Positions 47,727 through 60,819 are shown, counted from the first letter of the stretch. The stretch is DNA of 64,000 nucleotides from Nymphaea colorata (GCF_008831285.2 NC_045138.2:6417205-6481204), one strand, 5' to 3'. Notes: generated from the sequence alone by a model not told the origin. Numbers and translations are program-made.

Positions 47727-48637
47727 GGGAGAGAGAAAGGCATGTCCTCTACTTTCCATTCTCTTTCTTCTTTCTTCATATATTTATTTTTTTCTGTTCT
47801 CTTTCCTTCGTATTTTTTTCTCTCATTCGTTTCTCTCTCTCTCTCTTTTCTCTCTAGTTCTTCAAGGGGATAAAGAGAAATGGTGCCATAAGAAACACCT
47901 CAAATTAAGCAGGGTGAGGAGGACCACCTTAAAACCTTTCTTTTCTTTTTGAGCTCCCCTTTTTTATCTATTTTTTTTCTGCTATTTCATTATTCTCTTT
48001 CTCTCCCTCTCTCTTTCACACACACACACACACACACGTTCTCTCTCTCTCTCTCTCTCATATATATATGTATATAAAGTTGAGAGATAGAGATGTATAA
48101 GGAATAAGAAAAGAAATAGAAAAGGTGTCCAATAAACAGAGAAAAGGTCTTAGGGTGGTCATTTGCACCATGCATAACATGAGTTCCTATGACACCGTTG
48201 CTCATTGTCTCCTTAAGCAAGGAGAGAGAAAAGGGAGAAGGTGAGAAAGGAATTAAAGAAGAAATACGAAGGAAAAAGGAACAAGAAATATATATATGAA
48301 AAAGAAAAATAGAAGAAAGAGAACAGAAAGCTGAGGACGTTCCCTTCTCTCTCAACTGTGGCCAGCAAAGGGTGCTCTTATCACACAAATGCACATGCAC
48401 ACAAATGGGAGGAGGGCCAAAGCACCCGGGGAGAGAATAGCGGAAATGCTGGGGAGTCATTCTCTCTCCTTGCAGTTGCAGTTTATGATCTGGTGCTACT
48501 TTTCTCCAGTTATCAACTCCACCACCTCCTTTCTCTCTCACTGTGTGCATCTCTCATTAGGGAAAAACTGGAGTTATAGGGAAGTTTCATTCAAAGAACA
48601 CGTATTGCTTTTCTTCGATGAAGTTGCAATAAGCCTT
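47727..48637. mobile_element. Foldback element F3
   Basis: Left arm 47727-48010, tip with (CA)n(TC)n(TA)n at 48017-48077, right arm about 48080-48637. As in F1, the outer left arm is missing at the same point, so the P-to-F joint is inherited. The minus-strand frame of 186 codons (47990-48550) resembles the F1 frame over most of its length, for example WRKVAPDHKLQLQGERMTPQ and KETMSNGVIGTHVMHGAND. Confidence 0.78.
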
Positions 48638-49740
48638 GGTTTTGATATGGCTTTTGAGATGGCTGGTCCTTCAAGAAAATCTGCTATTAATTAGAACAAA
48701 GTGTTTTGAACTTGGTGTTGAGTTTTCTTTTACAGAAATTATTATAACGTCCTATCCCTGGTGATTGGGACTAGAAGGCAGCTAGTTTCCATAACTCATG
48801 GGGCATCAGCATCTTGTGCTGTAAAAGGAGAGACACTGATATACAAGTTGAAGCACAATAGGGCTTTGCAGTAAAATCAGGTCTGGTACCCTGGGAAGAT
48901 GATGCTTTCAGCTATCTTGTTGGGTGGCAGGATGAAAACCTCCCCCAACTCTTTGAAGGAGGATCACATTTCCATTCGTTGAACGTATACCATGCGCACC
49001 ACATCATTTTCAGTTTCCTTAAGCATAACCTTAATAAGTGATGCAAACTCCTCTGTTGACCATCACCATGCCTTCTTAATTAATAGATTCACCACTCTGT
49101 GTAACATGCAAAACAGAAGGCCTTATGCATAACACAAATCATGGAGAAAACTTTATGAAAGGGGGTATCAGGATTGCAGAAAATTTTAAATGGGATGCTG
49201 ATAACCTTACAGGTTTCGTTTCTTGTAGAGCATGGTGTAATGTGCGTGAATGTTGTCTGATTGGCAGACATTCACAAGCTTGTGATTCATAAAACGTGAG
49301 ATCACCCTCAGCAAGCTCAGTAGGATACTATGATTTGTGTTCCAACAATCAAATTTAAAGAAAAAAAATATGTATAAGCAGGAAAAGCACAGAAAATTAA
49401 CGTTTTAGGCAACATTACATGTATAAGTACAAAAGCCTATGCCTCAAACGTAGTGATAACAAAGATGGCACATTTAGATTCTAATATTGTTATTGACATT
49501 GCATGTTGCCTAACATTTAGCAATACCAACTGTACATTCCAAAGTTCGATTATTCATATCTAAGTTTTACAAATTTATGCTTTTGCTTTATTTGTGAGAA
49601 TAGGGTTGGTAGGAATACCTCATTTCTACTGTTGTTTTAGAACTTGTATGTCATAATCTTATGAAATGGAAAATATAGTAACTGCCTTGGAAACAGTAAT
49701 TGTTTATGATGTCAAAGTAATTCTCATTAAAAAAAAAAAC
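48638..49740. repeat. Foldback tail plus W repeat, copy 6
   Basis: Closely parallels 3639-4560 in unit 1, ending in CTCTGGTCTGGTTAGAAAGA at about 49763 (compare 4589). It contains part of a ~300-bp monomer from about 49493. No gene. Confidence 0.7.
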
Positions 49741-49820
49741 TCAAAAGCAATTCGAAAACACTCTGGTCTGGTTAGAAAGAGATGTTTGTGGACAAAACAT
49801 CTGTGAAATAGGTAGAAAAA

Positions 49821-50397
49821 AGCTTAGTGTGAGTTTGTCGAAGAAAAGCAATAAGCGTTCTTTGAATGAAACTCTCAAATAACCTAGGTTTATCTTAATG
49901 AGAGAGAAAGGGAGAGGGAGAGAGAGAGAGAGAGAAGACGGTGGAGGTGGGTACCTGGAGTGGAGGAGCATCAGATCATCAACGGCCATGGAGAGGAGAG
50001 AGAACGGCTCCTTGCCAGTCACATTGTTCTCTCCTTCGGTATTTGGGCCCTCCTCTTCTTTGTGTGCATGCGTTTATCTTTTTGATAAGTGCCGACAGCA
50101 GTTGGGAGGGAGAAAGGCATGTCCTCTGCTTTCCGTTCTTTTTCTTCTTTCTTCATATATATTTTTTCCATTCTCCTTCCTTCGTACTTTTTCTCTTATT
50201 CCTTTCTCCCTCTCTCTTTCTTCGTTCTCGTTGTTCAAGGGATAGTGAGCAGTGGTTTCATAGAAAACACCTCATATTAAGCATGGTGCAAGGACCACCT
50301 TAAAATCTTTTTTCTCTTTTTGAGCTTCCCTTTTTCTCTATTTCTTTTCTGCTATTTCATTATCCTCTTTCCCTCTCTGTTTCTCTCTCTCCCTTAC

Positions 50398-50448
<51 letters not shown>

Positions 50449-51013
50449 AATGTGTGTGATAGAGAGAGGTTCAAGGAATAAGAAAAGAAATAGAAAAGAT
50501 TCCACAGAAAGAGAGGAAAGGTCTTAGGGTGGTCATATGCACCATGCATAACGTGAGATCCCTATGAGGCCCCTGCTCATTATCTCCTTAAACAAGGAAA
50601 GAGAAGAGAAAGAGGGTGAGAATGGAATTAGAGAAGAAATACGAAGGAAAGAGAGCAGAAAAAATGCATGAAAAAAGGGAAACAGAAGAAAGAGAACAGG
50701 AAGCAGATGGCATGCCCTTTTCTTTCAACTGCTGCCAGCAAAGGCTGCCCGTATCACACACATGCACTTGCACAAAGAGGATCAGGGCCACAGCAACAAG
50801 GGAGATAATAGTTCCAATGCTGAGGAGTCACCCTCTCTTCTTGCTGTGGCTGTTGACGAACTGGTGCTCCTCTTCTCTAGGTATCCACCTCCACCTCCTC
50901 CTTCCTCTCTCCCACTTTGCGCCTTCTTCATCAGGGAAAAACTGGGGTTATTGGGGAGTTTTTTTCAATAAACAGGCATTGTTTTTCTTCAATAAACTTG
51001 CAATATCCCTTGT
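49821..51013. mobile_element. Foldback element V3, most complete copy
   Basis: Left arm 49821-50398 and right arm 50446-51013 are inverted copies of about 570 bp each, around a (TA)n tip at 50399-50445. The outer ends read AAGCAATAAGCGTTCTTTGA (left, 49846 on) and the complement of TTGCAATA (right). Internal landmarks include GGAGGTGGGTACCTGGAGTG and its complement near 50885. No transposase is visible, so movement would need an enzyme supplied elsewhere. Uncertain: whether this is a transposon or a product of inverted duplication. Confidence 0.78.
50399..50445. repeat. (TA)n microsatellite at the V3 tip
   Basis: About 23 TA units at the centre of the inverted repeat. Confidence 0.97.
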
Positions 51014-51745
51014 TTTTGATCCGTTTTTGAGATATTTGGTCCTTCAATCTCTTTGAAAATCTACTATTAATTAGAACAAACTGTTTTGAATTTTATTATA
51101 AGTTTTATTTTATAGAAATTCTTGTTGAGTCATATCCTTGGGGGTGGGCAGCTAATTTATGTTTGGAACTCATCAGGCATGAGCTTCTTGTTCTGCAAAA
51201 AGAGAGACACTGATATACAAGTTGAAGCATAGCGAGACTGTTCACTAAAATCAGGTCTGGTACTATGGGAAGATCATGTCTTCCACTATCTTGTTTGCTG
51301 GTAGGATAAAATACTCAAACTACTCACTGAACATAGACTGTGATGTCTTATCACGCCTGAGGCAGTTGCTCTCTTTCCATTGGTTGATCCCATACCATGT
51401 GCACCACATCATTTTCAGCTTCCTCAAACATAAACTTAATAAGTGATGAAAAATCCTATGTTGACCATCCCACGCATTTTTAATTAATAGGTTCACCACT
51501 CCATGTAACATGCAAAACAAAAGGCCTTATGTACAAGACAAATCATGGAGCAATTTTTACGAAAGAATTTGTCAACATTAAAGAACATTCTAGTAGAGCA
51601 TGGTGTAACGTGCATGAATGTTATATGATTGGTGCGCCCCCCCCCCCCCCCCCCCCAAGTCTTGGAGGAAAAAGGTGAGGATTGTGGTTAGAAGGAAACA
51701 AGTGAAGGGTCAACTACTTTGAGAAAATTGGAGAAGTGTAAAGTG
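51014..51745. repeat. Foldback tail and truncated W, copy 7
   Basis: Tail as elsewhere; W is cut at about 51745, where the gene-fragment block begins. It includes a run of 20 C at 51637-51656, where other copies have shorter C runs or CCCCCTCCC. Confidence 0.65.
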
Positions 51746-52794
51746 GGATTTTGGTCATTATGCACGCTGGTGCACAAGGGTGTATATGACCATTTTTGTT
51801 TCGAAGATGCAGAGTGTTGAACATTCCAAACGCCACCTAAATTAAAACAAATAGGCTGTGCTCCAATACTTAATAAATATATATATATTAAGTATTGACT
51901 ATTGAGGCATACAAAAGACATAGTACCAAAAATGGCAAAGCTGATTGCAAACACAAACCTCTGCATTGTGCATAGGACCATGTGCATGACATGTACCCTC
52001 AAGAGTGGGCCAAGGAACATTGTGCATAGGACTATGTGCATGACACGTACCCTCAAGAGTGGGCCAGAAAGACACATGTCATGCGCCGTATAATCACCTC
52101 TCCACAAAGGGTGGATGGGAGAAGATGTAACCTACCTTCTTGAAGAAGAGTGAGCAGCATGCACCACTCTGTGCAAGCAGCAAATGTGCACTCTGGTGCA
52201 CACAGGGGTGTATATGACCACTTTTGTATCGAGTCACAATGTATTCCTGCATGGACATTTTGCTCATTTCCTCCAATTTCCTCTCATATTTTGTGACCTG
52301 AAAAATTAAGGACATAAGTAAAACCTAAGAATCAAATAGTCCATCGATAAACAAAATGCTGGTCGAAACATATAATAACTACTATAAATTTTGATAGCTA
52401 TTACCTTTTTTTGAAAAAAAAATCCTAATGTTATTTTAGGGGAGAGATGGTGACAAACACATTAGTATTAGATTAAAATTAAGGTTCTCATGTTGAAGTG
52501 GTAAATTGAGGTTCTCATGTTGAAGTGGTTGTTAATTATTAAATGAGAATGAATTTCATAGAATTCATTTTTGAGGTGGAGATTCTTAAAGAATGCAATG
52601 CAAGGTGACAAATTGCTCTTTCCTATGTTGTGATTTTGAACAATTGTTATTCTCATGACAAGTTTAAGTGGACCTATGAAATCATGCTACTATATTTATT
52701 AATGGTTACTAGTTGGAGTTGGACCTATGGTTTAAGAAATGGACATAGCTTTGTTTTTGTTTCATGCATACTTGTTCCACCCTGCCAATTGTAT

Positions 52795-53155
52795 AAAGGT
52801 TGATTCTTTATGTTTTGATGCTTCAACTTTCATAGAACTGTGATCAAGCTCAGGACTCTTTTCTCAAAGGTAAATTATTCAAGTTGGTCACGCTTTCATG
52901 TAGATCTCCCGTTGGAAACTGTCGTACTTGAGGAGATGTGTCGATTTTCTCATTGCCAAGTCTTGCAGTATCCGTTTCCTCATTTAGTGGCAATAAGAAA
53001 ATCGACACATCTCCTCCTCAAGTGCAACGGTTTTCTACTGGAGATCTAGATGAAAGCGTGACCAACTTGAATAATTTACCTTTGAGAAAGAGTCCTGAGC
53101 TTGATCACAGTTCTATGAAAGTTGAAGAATCAAAACATAAAGAATCACCTTTCCA
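52795..53155. repeat. Inverted exon duplication (hairpin), copy 2
   Basis: Left arm about 52795-52957, right arm about 52989-53155, loop about 31 nt. The arms extend to AAGGTTGATTCTTTATG on the left, matching the complement of AAAGAATCACCTTTCC on the right, slightly further than in copy 1. The right arm has an extra CTC (one codon) that the left arm lacks. Confidence 0.9.
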
Positions 53156-53622
53156 GATACAATTGGCAGGGTGGAACTTTATGACAGGAATGCAACAGGT
53201 CGAGAGGAGATGTACACTAAGATCGTGCATACTAATGAATGTGAAACAGGTCAAGACTCACATGGTAGCAACAGCAACAAGCACTTCCAATCCATTGTTG
53301 GCAGCAATATACCACCAACAGCAACTGATGATGAGAATTTGCTCTACCTTTCCATAATTTTCTCCCAAAATTTGACCGCACTCAGGCTGTTAATCAAATT
53401 GGATCAAGTCCAGATTGTGCTGCTCCAGCGGATGAGTTTGTGAACAGATATAGAAAAAGCTGTTTTGAGCAGCGATCATTCTCAGAACTTTTGTGCATGG
53501 CAGAATCATCAATGTTCAAAGGTCTATATGCAAACATGAGTCACTTTGGGTCACATGGAGCGCAAGTTCGAAATGCTTCTGATCAGTTGCTGCATGAAAA
53601 GCGAAAAACAAACTTAGATAAG
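52969..53622 (+). pseudogene. Exon fragment of the unidentified gene, copy 2
   Basis: Same exon as 31133-31783. The read-through at VNRYRKSCFEQRSFSELLCM (about 53437 on) shows what copy 1 lost to a stop. An in-frame extra Pro (SPPQV) and the shared frameshifts are visible. It ends at AAG|GTAAAAG. Product unknown. No domain is recognised, so no function is proposed. Confidence 0.6.
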
Positions 53623-54129
53623 GTAAAAGTTAATAACCTATTTTTTATTGCAATATCAAGCAGTCATGGTATTATGTGAACTGGAAATCTTCATACAAAT
53701 TTCTCGATCCATTCTTAGAACCTCTGAAAAACTAATTCCATAGAAAGACAATGAAATATTTCAAAAGCTATAGTGCCCTTCAAATAGAAAAAAATTATTT
53801 AAAACAATGGGAGAATGTTTTGCGGACAGAAAAGAGATAATTGATTTGGCAATTATGAAAACGCAGCTGCGAATATGCAACAACTTTTAACAATTTTCTG
53901 ATTTTAAAAACTCATATTCACTTGTTGGCTTTTATGGTCACTTTCTTTCTTTACATGCACCTAAAGGTCCTCTTTCCTACTTCCATTTACATTAATACCT
54001 TTAGATTCCTCACTCATCGGCACTCAGTAGCCTTTATATTTTTTCCTTCAGTCTAGCTGCCACTAATTTCAACTTGTGCAAGATAATCTCTGAAAAGTGA
54101 ATTAGAATAAAGCATTCGGTGCCACCATC

Positions 54130-54420
54130 CTGCCTCATGCGTCGGAGAAGAAATACGAACACTAACTGATGAACAACTAAAATCCTTGCAAGTTTTAGGA
54201 GCAGGGCCTTCACTTGAAATAGACAATTTCCCTAAGATAAATGGTGAGAACAAGACTTCATCAGCCGAAGACACATCCTCGGTCATAATCCTTGCACAGG
54301 AGGCACATAGAATCAGTTCCGTAAACAAAGCAACAAATACAGATGGGCTTCTTGGCAAGTTTGGGTACCGCAGGCAATGTCATCTTCTCTTTCTTGTAGA
54401 ACTTTGTGGCATGAAACCGT
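54130..54420 (+). pseudogene. Second open segment of the unidentified gene, copy 2
   Basis: The plus strand reads DEQLKSLQVLGAGPSLEID, then NFPKINGENKTSSAEDTSS and NKATNTDGLLGKFGYRRQ, as at 32286-32555. The opposite strand is open as well (54053-54358). Strand choice is by context only. Confidence 0.45.
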
Positions 54421-54426
54421 GGTTAA

Positions 54427-56240
54427 CTTGGGAAGTTTCATTCAGAGAACACGTATTTTTTTCTTCGATGAAGTTGCAATAAGCCTTGATTTCGATATGT
54501 TTTCTGAGATGGTTGGACCTTCAAGAAAATATACTATCCCAGGGGATTGGGACTAGAAGGCAGCTAGTTCTATTTGGAACTCATGGGACACTGATGTACA
54601 AGTTGAAGCACAATAGGGCCTGCAGTAAAATCTGGTCCGGTACCCTTGGAAGATTATGCTTTCAGCTATTTTGTTGGGTGGCAGGATAAAAACCTCCTCC
54701 AACTCTTTGAACAAATCACTGTGACATTTTATTATGCCAGAGGCAGTTGCTCCCTTTCAGTTTCCTTAAACATATCCTTAATAAGGTGATGCAAAATCCT
54801 CTGTTGACCATCACCGTGCCTTCTTAATTAATAGGTTCACCACTATGTCTAACATGCAAAACAGAAGGCCTTATGCATAAGACAAATCATGGTGCAAACT
54901 TTATGAAAGAAGGCTTCAGGCATCAGCTTCTTGTGCTGTAGAAAGAGAGACAATGATATATAAGTTGAAGCGTAGTGAGACTGTTCGTTAAAAACAGGTC
55001 TAGTACCCTGGAAAGATGATGCCTTCAACTATCTTGTTTGGTAGCAGGATAAAATCCTCCTCCTACTCATTGAACATATCACTGTGATGTCTTATTATGC
55101 CCGACGCAGTTGCTCTCTTTCCATTAGTTGATCCCATACCATGTGCACCACATCATTTTCTGCTTCCCGAAACACAAACTTAATCAGTGATGCAAACTCC
55201 TATGTTGACCATCCCCACGCCTTCTTAATTTAATAGGTTCACCACTCCAAGTAACATGCAAGACAAAAGGCCTTATGTACAAGACAAATCATGGAGCAAA
55301 CTTTATCAAAGAATGTGTCAGGACTGCAGAACATTCTAAATGGGATGCTGATGACCTTATAGATTTCTTTTATAGTAAAGCATGGTGTAATGTGCATGAA
55401 TGTTATATGATTGGTGCCCCCTCCCAAAGTCATGGACGAAAAAGGTGTGGAGTGTGGTTAGAGGGAAACAAGTGAAGGCTCAACTACTTTGATAAAATTG
55501 GAGAAGTGGAAAGTGGGGTTTTAGGATATATAATATTATATGTTCTGTTCCATAGCATAGTATATGTCATATAGTTGATTTATAGATAAATATATGTAAT
55601 GTGTCTTTTAAATCATGTTGTAAGCAAGATATATACTCAGATCTAATAGCAAGAAAGTACATATCCAAAATCACAACAAATGTATATATATATATATCAA
55701 GTAAAAGTCATGAACCATATATCAAATAAAATAAAATTATTTAAGAAAACAAGTGAAAAAGTAACTTCATCATCTGGCATACATTCACATGCCTATGATA
55801 CATAGAACTTAAGATCACCCTCAACAAGCTCTGCAGGATACTAGGATTTGTCCTCCAAGAATCGAATTTAAAGAAAAAAATATCTATATGCAGCAAAGGC
55901 ATTGAAAATAAAATTTTAGGCAACAATACATGTATAAGTAAAAAAGGTCATGCCTCAACGTAGGGATTATCAAAGATGGCACTTTTAGATTCTAATCTTA
56001 TTATTGACATTGGATGTTGCCTAATATTTAGCACTACCAACTGTACATTCCAAAGTTCCATTATTCACATCCATATTTTCCAAACTTATGCTTTTGCTTC
56101 ATTTGAGAGAATAAAGTTGGCGGGAAGACCTCAATTCCACCGTTGTTTGAAAGCTTGGATGTCATAATCTTATAAAATGAAAAATATAGTGATAGTTTTC
56201 TGTCTGCTTTATTCCAACCTTTCATGCAACAAGAAAGTAA
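54427..56240. repeat. Foldback arm end, tail and W repeat, copy 8
   Basis: Parallels 32578-34440 throughout, with a deletion in the tail after 54530. It contains a monomer part from about 56004 and a short (TA)n at about 55683-55697. No gene. Confidence 0.7.
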
Positions 56241-56465
56241 AACCACCTTGTTCTAAGGACAACATTGGGATTTTTTATACTTTTACACCAACTCTCCACC
56301 GTATATTGTTTCCTCATGAGATCCCAAATGTCCCTACCGTGACCTATTGTTCAAGTTTGACATGATGACGTAATTTGTTAGGAGTGCCCCTAATAGTAGG
56401 GATAGTTTTCCCTATCCCCTTCAAAAGACTCCAAACCGAGTTTTGGCATATAAGGTCAAAATGCA
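56241..56465. repeat. LINE 3'-flanking sequence, copy D
   Basis: Matches 34441-34683, including the GGGATAGTTTTCCCTATCCC palindrome at about 56399. Confidence 0.6.
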
Positions 56466-57361
56466 GCATTTGATTAATTGAGAAATGAGAGTTGGAATGC
56501 GAAATGCTATATTCTTCAATTAGAACACAATTGCTAAGGAGACAAGTTAGCCATTTATGATTCCAAAACTTTGTCGAGCCTTCTTCAATCCTCCATTTAA
56601 TGCTATTGGCAATTCCTTTCGAACTATTGGAGAGACCTTTAAAGAACCAGAGCCAAGAGGAGTTCTTGAATATCTCATGAGGCCAGAAAGTGTCATTTTA
56701 GAGGTAATTCTTATGAACAAATTTGGCCCCGGCTTAACTTGAAGCAAACCTGCAAAGCAAGAAGAGCAATTTGACTTTGACTCATTTCATAAACATCGTT
56801 AATGTCTTCCCTACCTTCCTTAATAAAATGACTGATCACATTCCAAGAAATGAGATACTGAATCCAGTCTGAGAAGAAGAGTCCCAAAGGAAGGAAGGCA
56901 TGAGAGATTGGATTTCTTTAATGACCCTCACAAGAAGATGGAATACAACTGTCCAATATTGAATAATGTAAACTATTACGTGATTTATGAGGCACAACCT
57001 GCCAAAAAACAAGATGAACCTTCACCTCCAACTGGCATGCTGCTTGTTGACTTTGAGAATTATGCACTCTCCTCTCTCAACCGGTCTTGGAACAGAGTGA
57101 CTCCAAGGTAACAAATGGAGAAACTCCTGACCAACCAACCAAGCACAGAGCTAATCCAATGGACCATCAAATCCTCCACATGAAATGCGATGAAGACATA
57201 CTTACTGGAGTTAATCCTAAGCCCCATGCAATTGGACAACTTCTGCAACATAGATTTCATCATTTTCACGGGATTGACCTTTGCCTGAAAAAATGGCAGT
57301 ACATCACACATGACGGATGCGATCACTGAACACTTGCCCTCACGGGGAAGGATGTGCAAAG
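56466..57361 (-). mobile_element. LINE fragment, copy D
   Basis: Minus strand: the C-terminal part with SGLMRYSRTPLGSGSLKVSP, YLGVTLFQDRLREES (about 57065) and VNPVKMMKSMLQKLSNCMGL (about 57215), and the altered box reading VMCD. It stops near 57361, where copia sequence begins. The RT fingers and upstream parts present in copy C are gone. Confidence 0.8.
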
Positions 57362-57656
57362 AAAGCAATGTGACAGCCAGAGTACTATATACTTGACAAA
57401 AAAACCAACTTTTCACTGAAGGACGAAGCACATTGATGTTAGATATCATTGGATTCGTGATATGTTTGAGCAAAAAGTAATGTAATGCAGTTAGAGAAGA
57501 TAGATGCAGAGAAGAATCCTACTAATATTATGACAAAGTCTCTTCCTAAAGAGAATCATGACAAGTGTAGAGACCTAATTGGGGTGACTGCCTTCAAGGC
57601 AGTGCATTAAGTTTATTTATTTTGCAGGTATGATCCGTCTTTTGAGGCTGGAGGGG
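57362..57656 (+). mobile_element. Copia RNase H end and polypurine tract
   Basis: The plus strand reads DSQSTIYLTK (57371), then, with shifts, RTKHIDVRYHWIRDMFEQK, EKIDAEKNPTNIMTKSLPKE and CRDLIGVTAFKAVH, stop: the classic end of a copia polyprotein (RNase H with TKHID.RYH and N.AD..TK). After about 30 bp comes the purine-rich GGCTGGAGGGGGAG at 57640-57656, the plus-strand primer site just before the 3' LTR. It is the end missing from the element at 36866-40998. Confidence 0.85.
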
Positions 57657-57715
57657 GAGTTTTTGGGTTGGGTCCAGCGTCACCGACCTGACCCGTCCAC
57701 TCACATGATTAGGAA
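57657..57715 (+). repeat. Start of a copia 3' LTR, truncated
   Basis: GGGTTGGGTCCAGC matches the start of the 5' LTR at 36866; the next bases (GACCTGACCCG) resemble it with differences. U4 sequence takes over at about 57716. Confidence 0.75.
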
Positions 57716-59715
57716 AATTTTTGTATAAAGAAACCTTTGCAAATATTATTTGAAAATCTTTGGAAGATAATATGGGTATTTTGAAAATCGATTTTCAAAA
57801 TCGATTTAGTGTTTTCTTAAGAACTGAAGTAACTTTAAGATTTTTCTCTAATTAGACTACTACCTAGCTAGAGCCCCATTTCATCTTGCTTAAGTTCTTT
57901 TAGAAGGATGGTTTTGATCATTTATGAATTTCACAAGTGAATGTGAATGCATGAATGCTTTGGTTTTATATGATTGCAAGAAAATTGTTCATTCATTCTA
58001 TATCATTCATCTAAGGATCTCTTTACCATCACACACATTGAGAATTATTTACATATTTGTCCTAAATATTCTCAGGAAAAGAACACAAATATTTGAAAGT
58101 AAAATGTGATTGTAAACTATCAAACATAATTTCAATATTGGGTCAATACTTGAGTTTTGGTCTTAGTCAAATTGATAAATGAAAATTAAAACCTTAAATC
58201 TTGGAAAAGAATATTCCAAAGAATGAAAAAGAGAAAAAAGAAATAAAAGATTTTAAGTCAAGAGGAATAGAGAAAAAGAGAAAGAGATTTTGAAAAGAAG
58301 GAAAGAAAAATTTTAAAGAGAGAGTGAGGGATGTATGTGTATGTGTATGTGTATAAAATTGTGTATATATACATATATAAAAATTTATAAAAGGATGATC
58401 TTTAATCTAAGAGAAAGAGAGAAAGAAGAAGACTTTAGATAGAGAGGGATAGAGAAATATGTATATATATATATATACACACACACACATTAATGAAAGT
58501 TTGTAAAAGGAAGGTGTTAACTCGAAGAGAGGGAGAGAGAGAGAGAAAGAGAGAGGGAAAGTGGGACACACATATATATTTGTTTATATGTACATATATA
58601 TATGAGAAACTATAAAAGAATATGTTAAATCAAAGAGAGAGAAGGATAAAGAGATATATTCATGTACATGTTTATGACATGTATATATGTGTATACATAT
58701 ATGAAAACAAAAATCAAGAGATAACATGGAGCATTTCCGACTTTGATTTTTCTATATAGGCCAAAGAGGAACTTGGTTTCATGCAAGAGCTTCGGCTAAT
58801 TATCAAATGCCTTGTTGAAGAGGGTTCTATTTTCCAAATTCTTTTGAAAACATGATTCCAAATATTTTCATATAAGTATAAAACAACAGTCATTTCATCA
58901 ACTACAAGGAAATTTATTTCTCCCACCATTAGAAACGTAGGAAAATCAAGCACACAAGAAATAAAAAGTTAATAACCTAAGAAAACACTCATAGGGATTT
59001 AAATCAGGTGATTAAAAGGAAGGCTAAACGTAAGAATGTCGTGAAGATGCACTTTAACATATACACATTTGTTAAGGGTTTTCCTATGTTGGGAAAATCC
59101 TAACATTAAAAATCAACATAATAACAAAGAAATCTCAATCCAAACACTCATTCTTTCCGTTCATTGACATATTAATTGAAAAAACAGTCAACTATGCATG
59201 AATGTCTGAAAGCAAAGCTCACATTCAAGCGAAGAGAGAAACATATTTCGATCCCAAAATGAAATTTTATTTCACCTTACTCATCCTCTTGGTGTATTGA
59301 AGAATAGTTTTTGACTCCGAAGAGGAAATTTGAGAGTTATCTAATATGACCATGGGGAGATGAAGAAGGGAGAAAGAAAGAAAAAGAAAAGGATTGAGAT
59401 ATTAACTATATATTTCTAATGAGAATGATTTTAGAAAATGAGTCTCCTTCTTTGGATGATCCTAAAGCTTCCTCGAATGAAGCTCCATGGTATTGAAGAT
59501 GTCTCTCCGAGAGGCCTCCTGTGCTCCCTTGAAGAGTGGAAGTTGATAGTTAGAGAAAAAGAAGAAGATAAGAGGAAAGAAATAGAGAGAGAGAGAGAGA
59601 GAGCTATGAGAACAACTCGTCTGCAAATGAAAAAGCACTAGAGGATCTCTAGGTATAGATAAAAAAAAATATCTTGATGTATTCTGGAACGTGGATGTCA
59701 ATTTTTAGTGTTATT

Positions 59716-60440
59716 ATCGACATTGTATGTTGATTAACATTAAGTACTACCAATTGTACCTTCAAGAGTTCAGAGTGTTTGTATCTAGGTTTCCTACCCA
59801 TGCTTACACTTTATTTGAGACAATAAAGTAGGAAAAAGACCTCTCATATACATCATTGTTCAAAAGCTTTCAGGCCATAGATGTAGATATAAAATGGGAG
59901 ATATAGTGCCAACACTAGGGCAACAAATGATTTAAATTTAAGAGTTATAGGTGAAAAAGCTCTTGTGTTAATGTATTCAACACCAAGAAAAACAATTTTA
60001 TGTTTTAATATTAATGCAATCATTGAACCCCGCCTAATGTAGCATTAACAATTGTATGTTCCAAAGTCATGAGAGCCTTTATATTCAAGTTTTTTCCTAA
60101 ATTTAACTTGTGATTTACTTGAGAGAGTATATTTGGTGGAAAGACCCCTTATATCCACAATTGTCTAAAACTTTCTTTTGAAGTAGGAGATATGGTTTAA
60201 AAGCTACTCACAATTGATTCAAATTTAGGAGTCATATGTACAAGTAAAAAATGCTCGTCTCCTAATGTATTCAATAACAAAGATGAGAGTTTTAGATTTA
60301 ATATTAATGTTGTCACTGGATGCTGCCTAAATTTAATGCTAGCATTTATACTTTTCAAAGTGTGACTCTTAGTATTTAAATTTCTAATTTAAGCTTCTGT
60401 TTTATTTGGGAGAGTATAGTTGATGGAATTAAAGACCCCT
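59716..60440. repeat. Three phased ~300-bp monomers in U4
   Basis: Starts at 59716, 60014 and 60307 (298 and 293 bp), the same phase as U3. Confidence 0.75.
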
Positions 60441-60819
60441 CATGGCTTCATGACCTCATCCACTTTGCCTTGCATGCTTTCATGGCTTCATAGAATGGTC
60501 AGGTCTTTCTATTTCATAACAAGGCAAAATTGAAATCTAGGCAGATCAAAAGAGATGACAAGAGCCACAAATTGGCTTTCCAAGAGCAAGCAGTTATATG
60601 TGCTGGTCTTCATTGTGAACTAAATTCTCAAAGCTTGTCGGAGCTGGCACAATGGGCAGTAATGCTAAGTTAATTTGCTACTATGTTTCCCTGCTCATCA
60701 CCTTCTTGGTTTACCTTGCTTGTGTCTATACTTGCTTCCCTTTCTAGTTCATCAATCTCCCTTACACACTCGTATGAACTTGACTTGCTGCTTGTACCAA
60801 TACAACTCTTCTTTACTAT

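Larger units (their letters stand above)
51746..54426. repeat. Gene-fragment block, copy 2
   Basis: Duplicate of 30205-32577 with the same internal order. Differences: about 180 bp near 52190-52430 not in copy 1, and a small tandem duplication at 52484-52530 (GGTTCTCATGTTGAAGTGGT twice). Confidence 0.8.

Noticed and set aside
59438-59641. 67-codon frame in U4 with relatives in U3
   Set aside because: Ends in a GA microsatellite giving RERERE; U2 has lost this part, and there is no sign of coding constraint.
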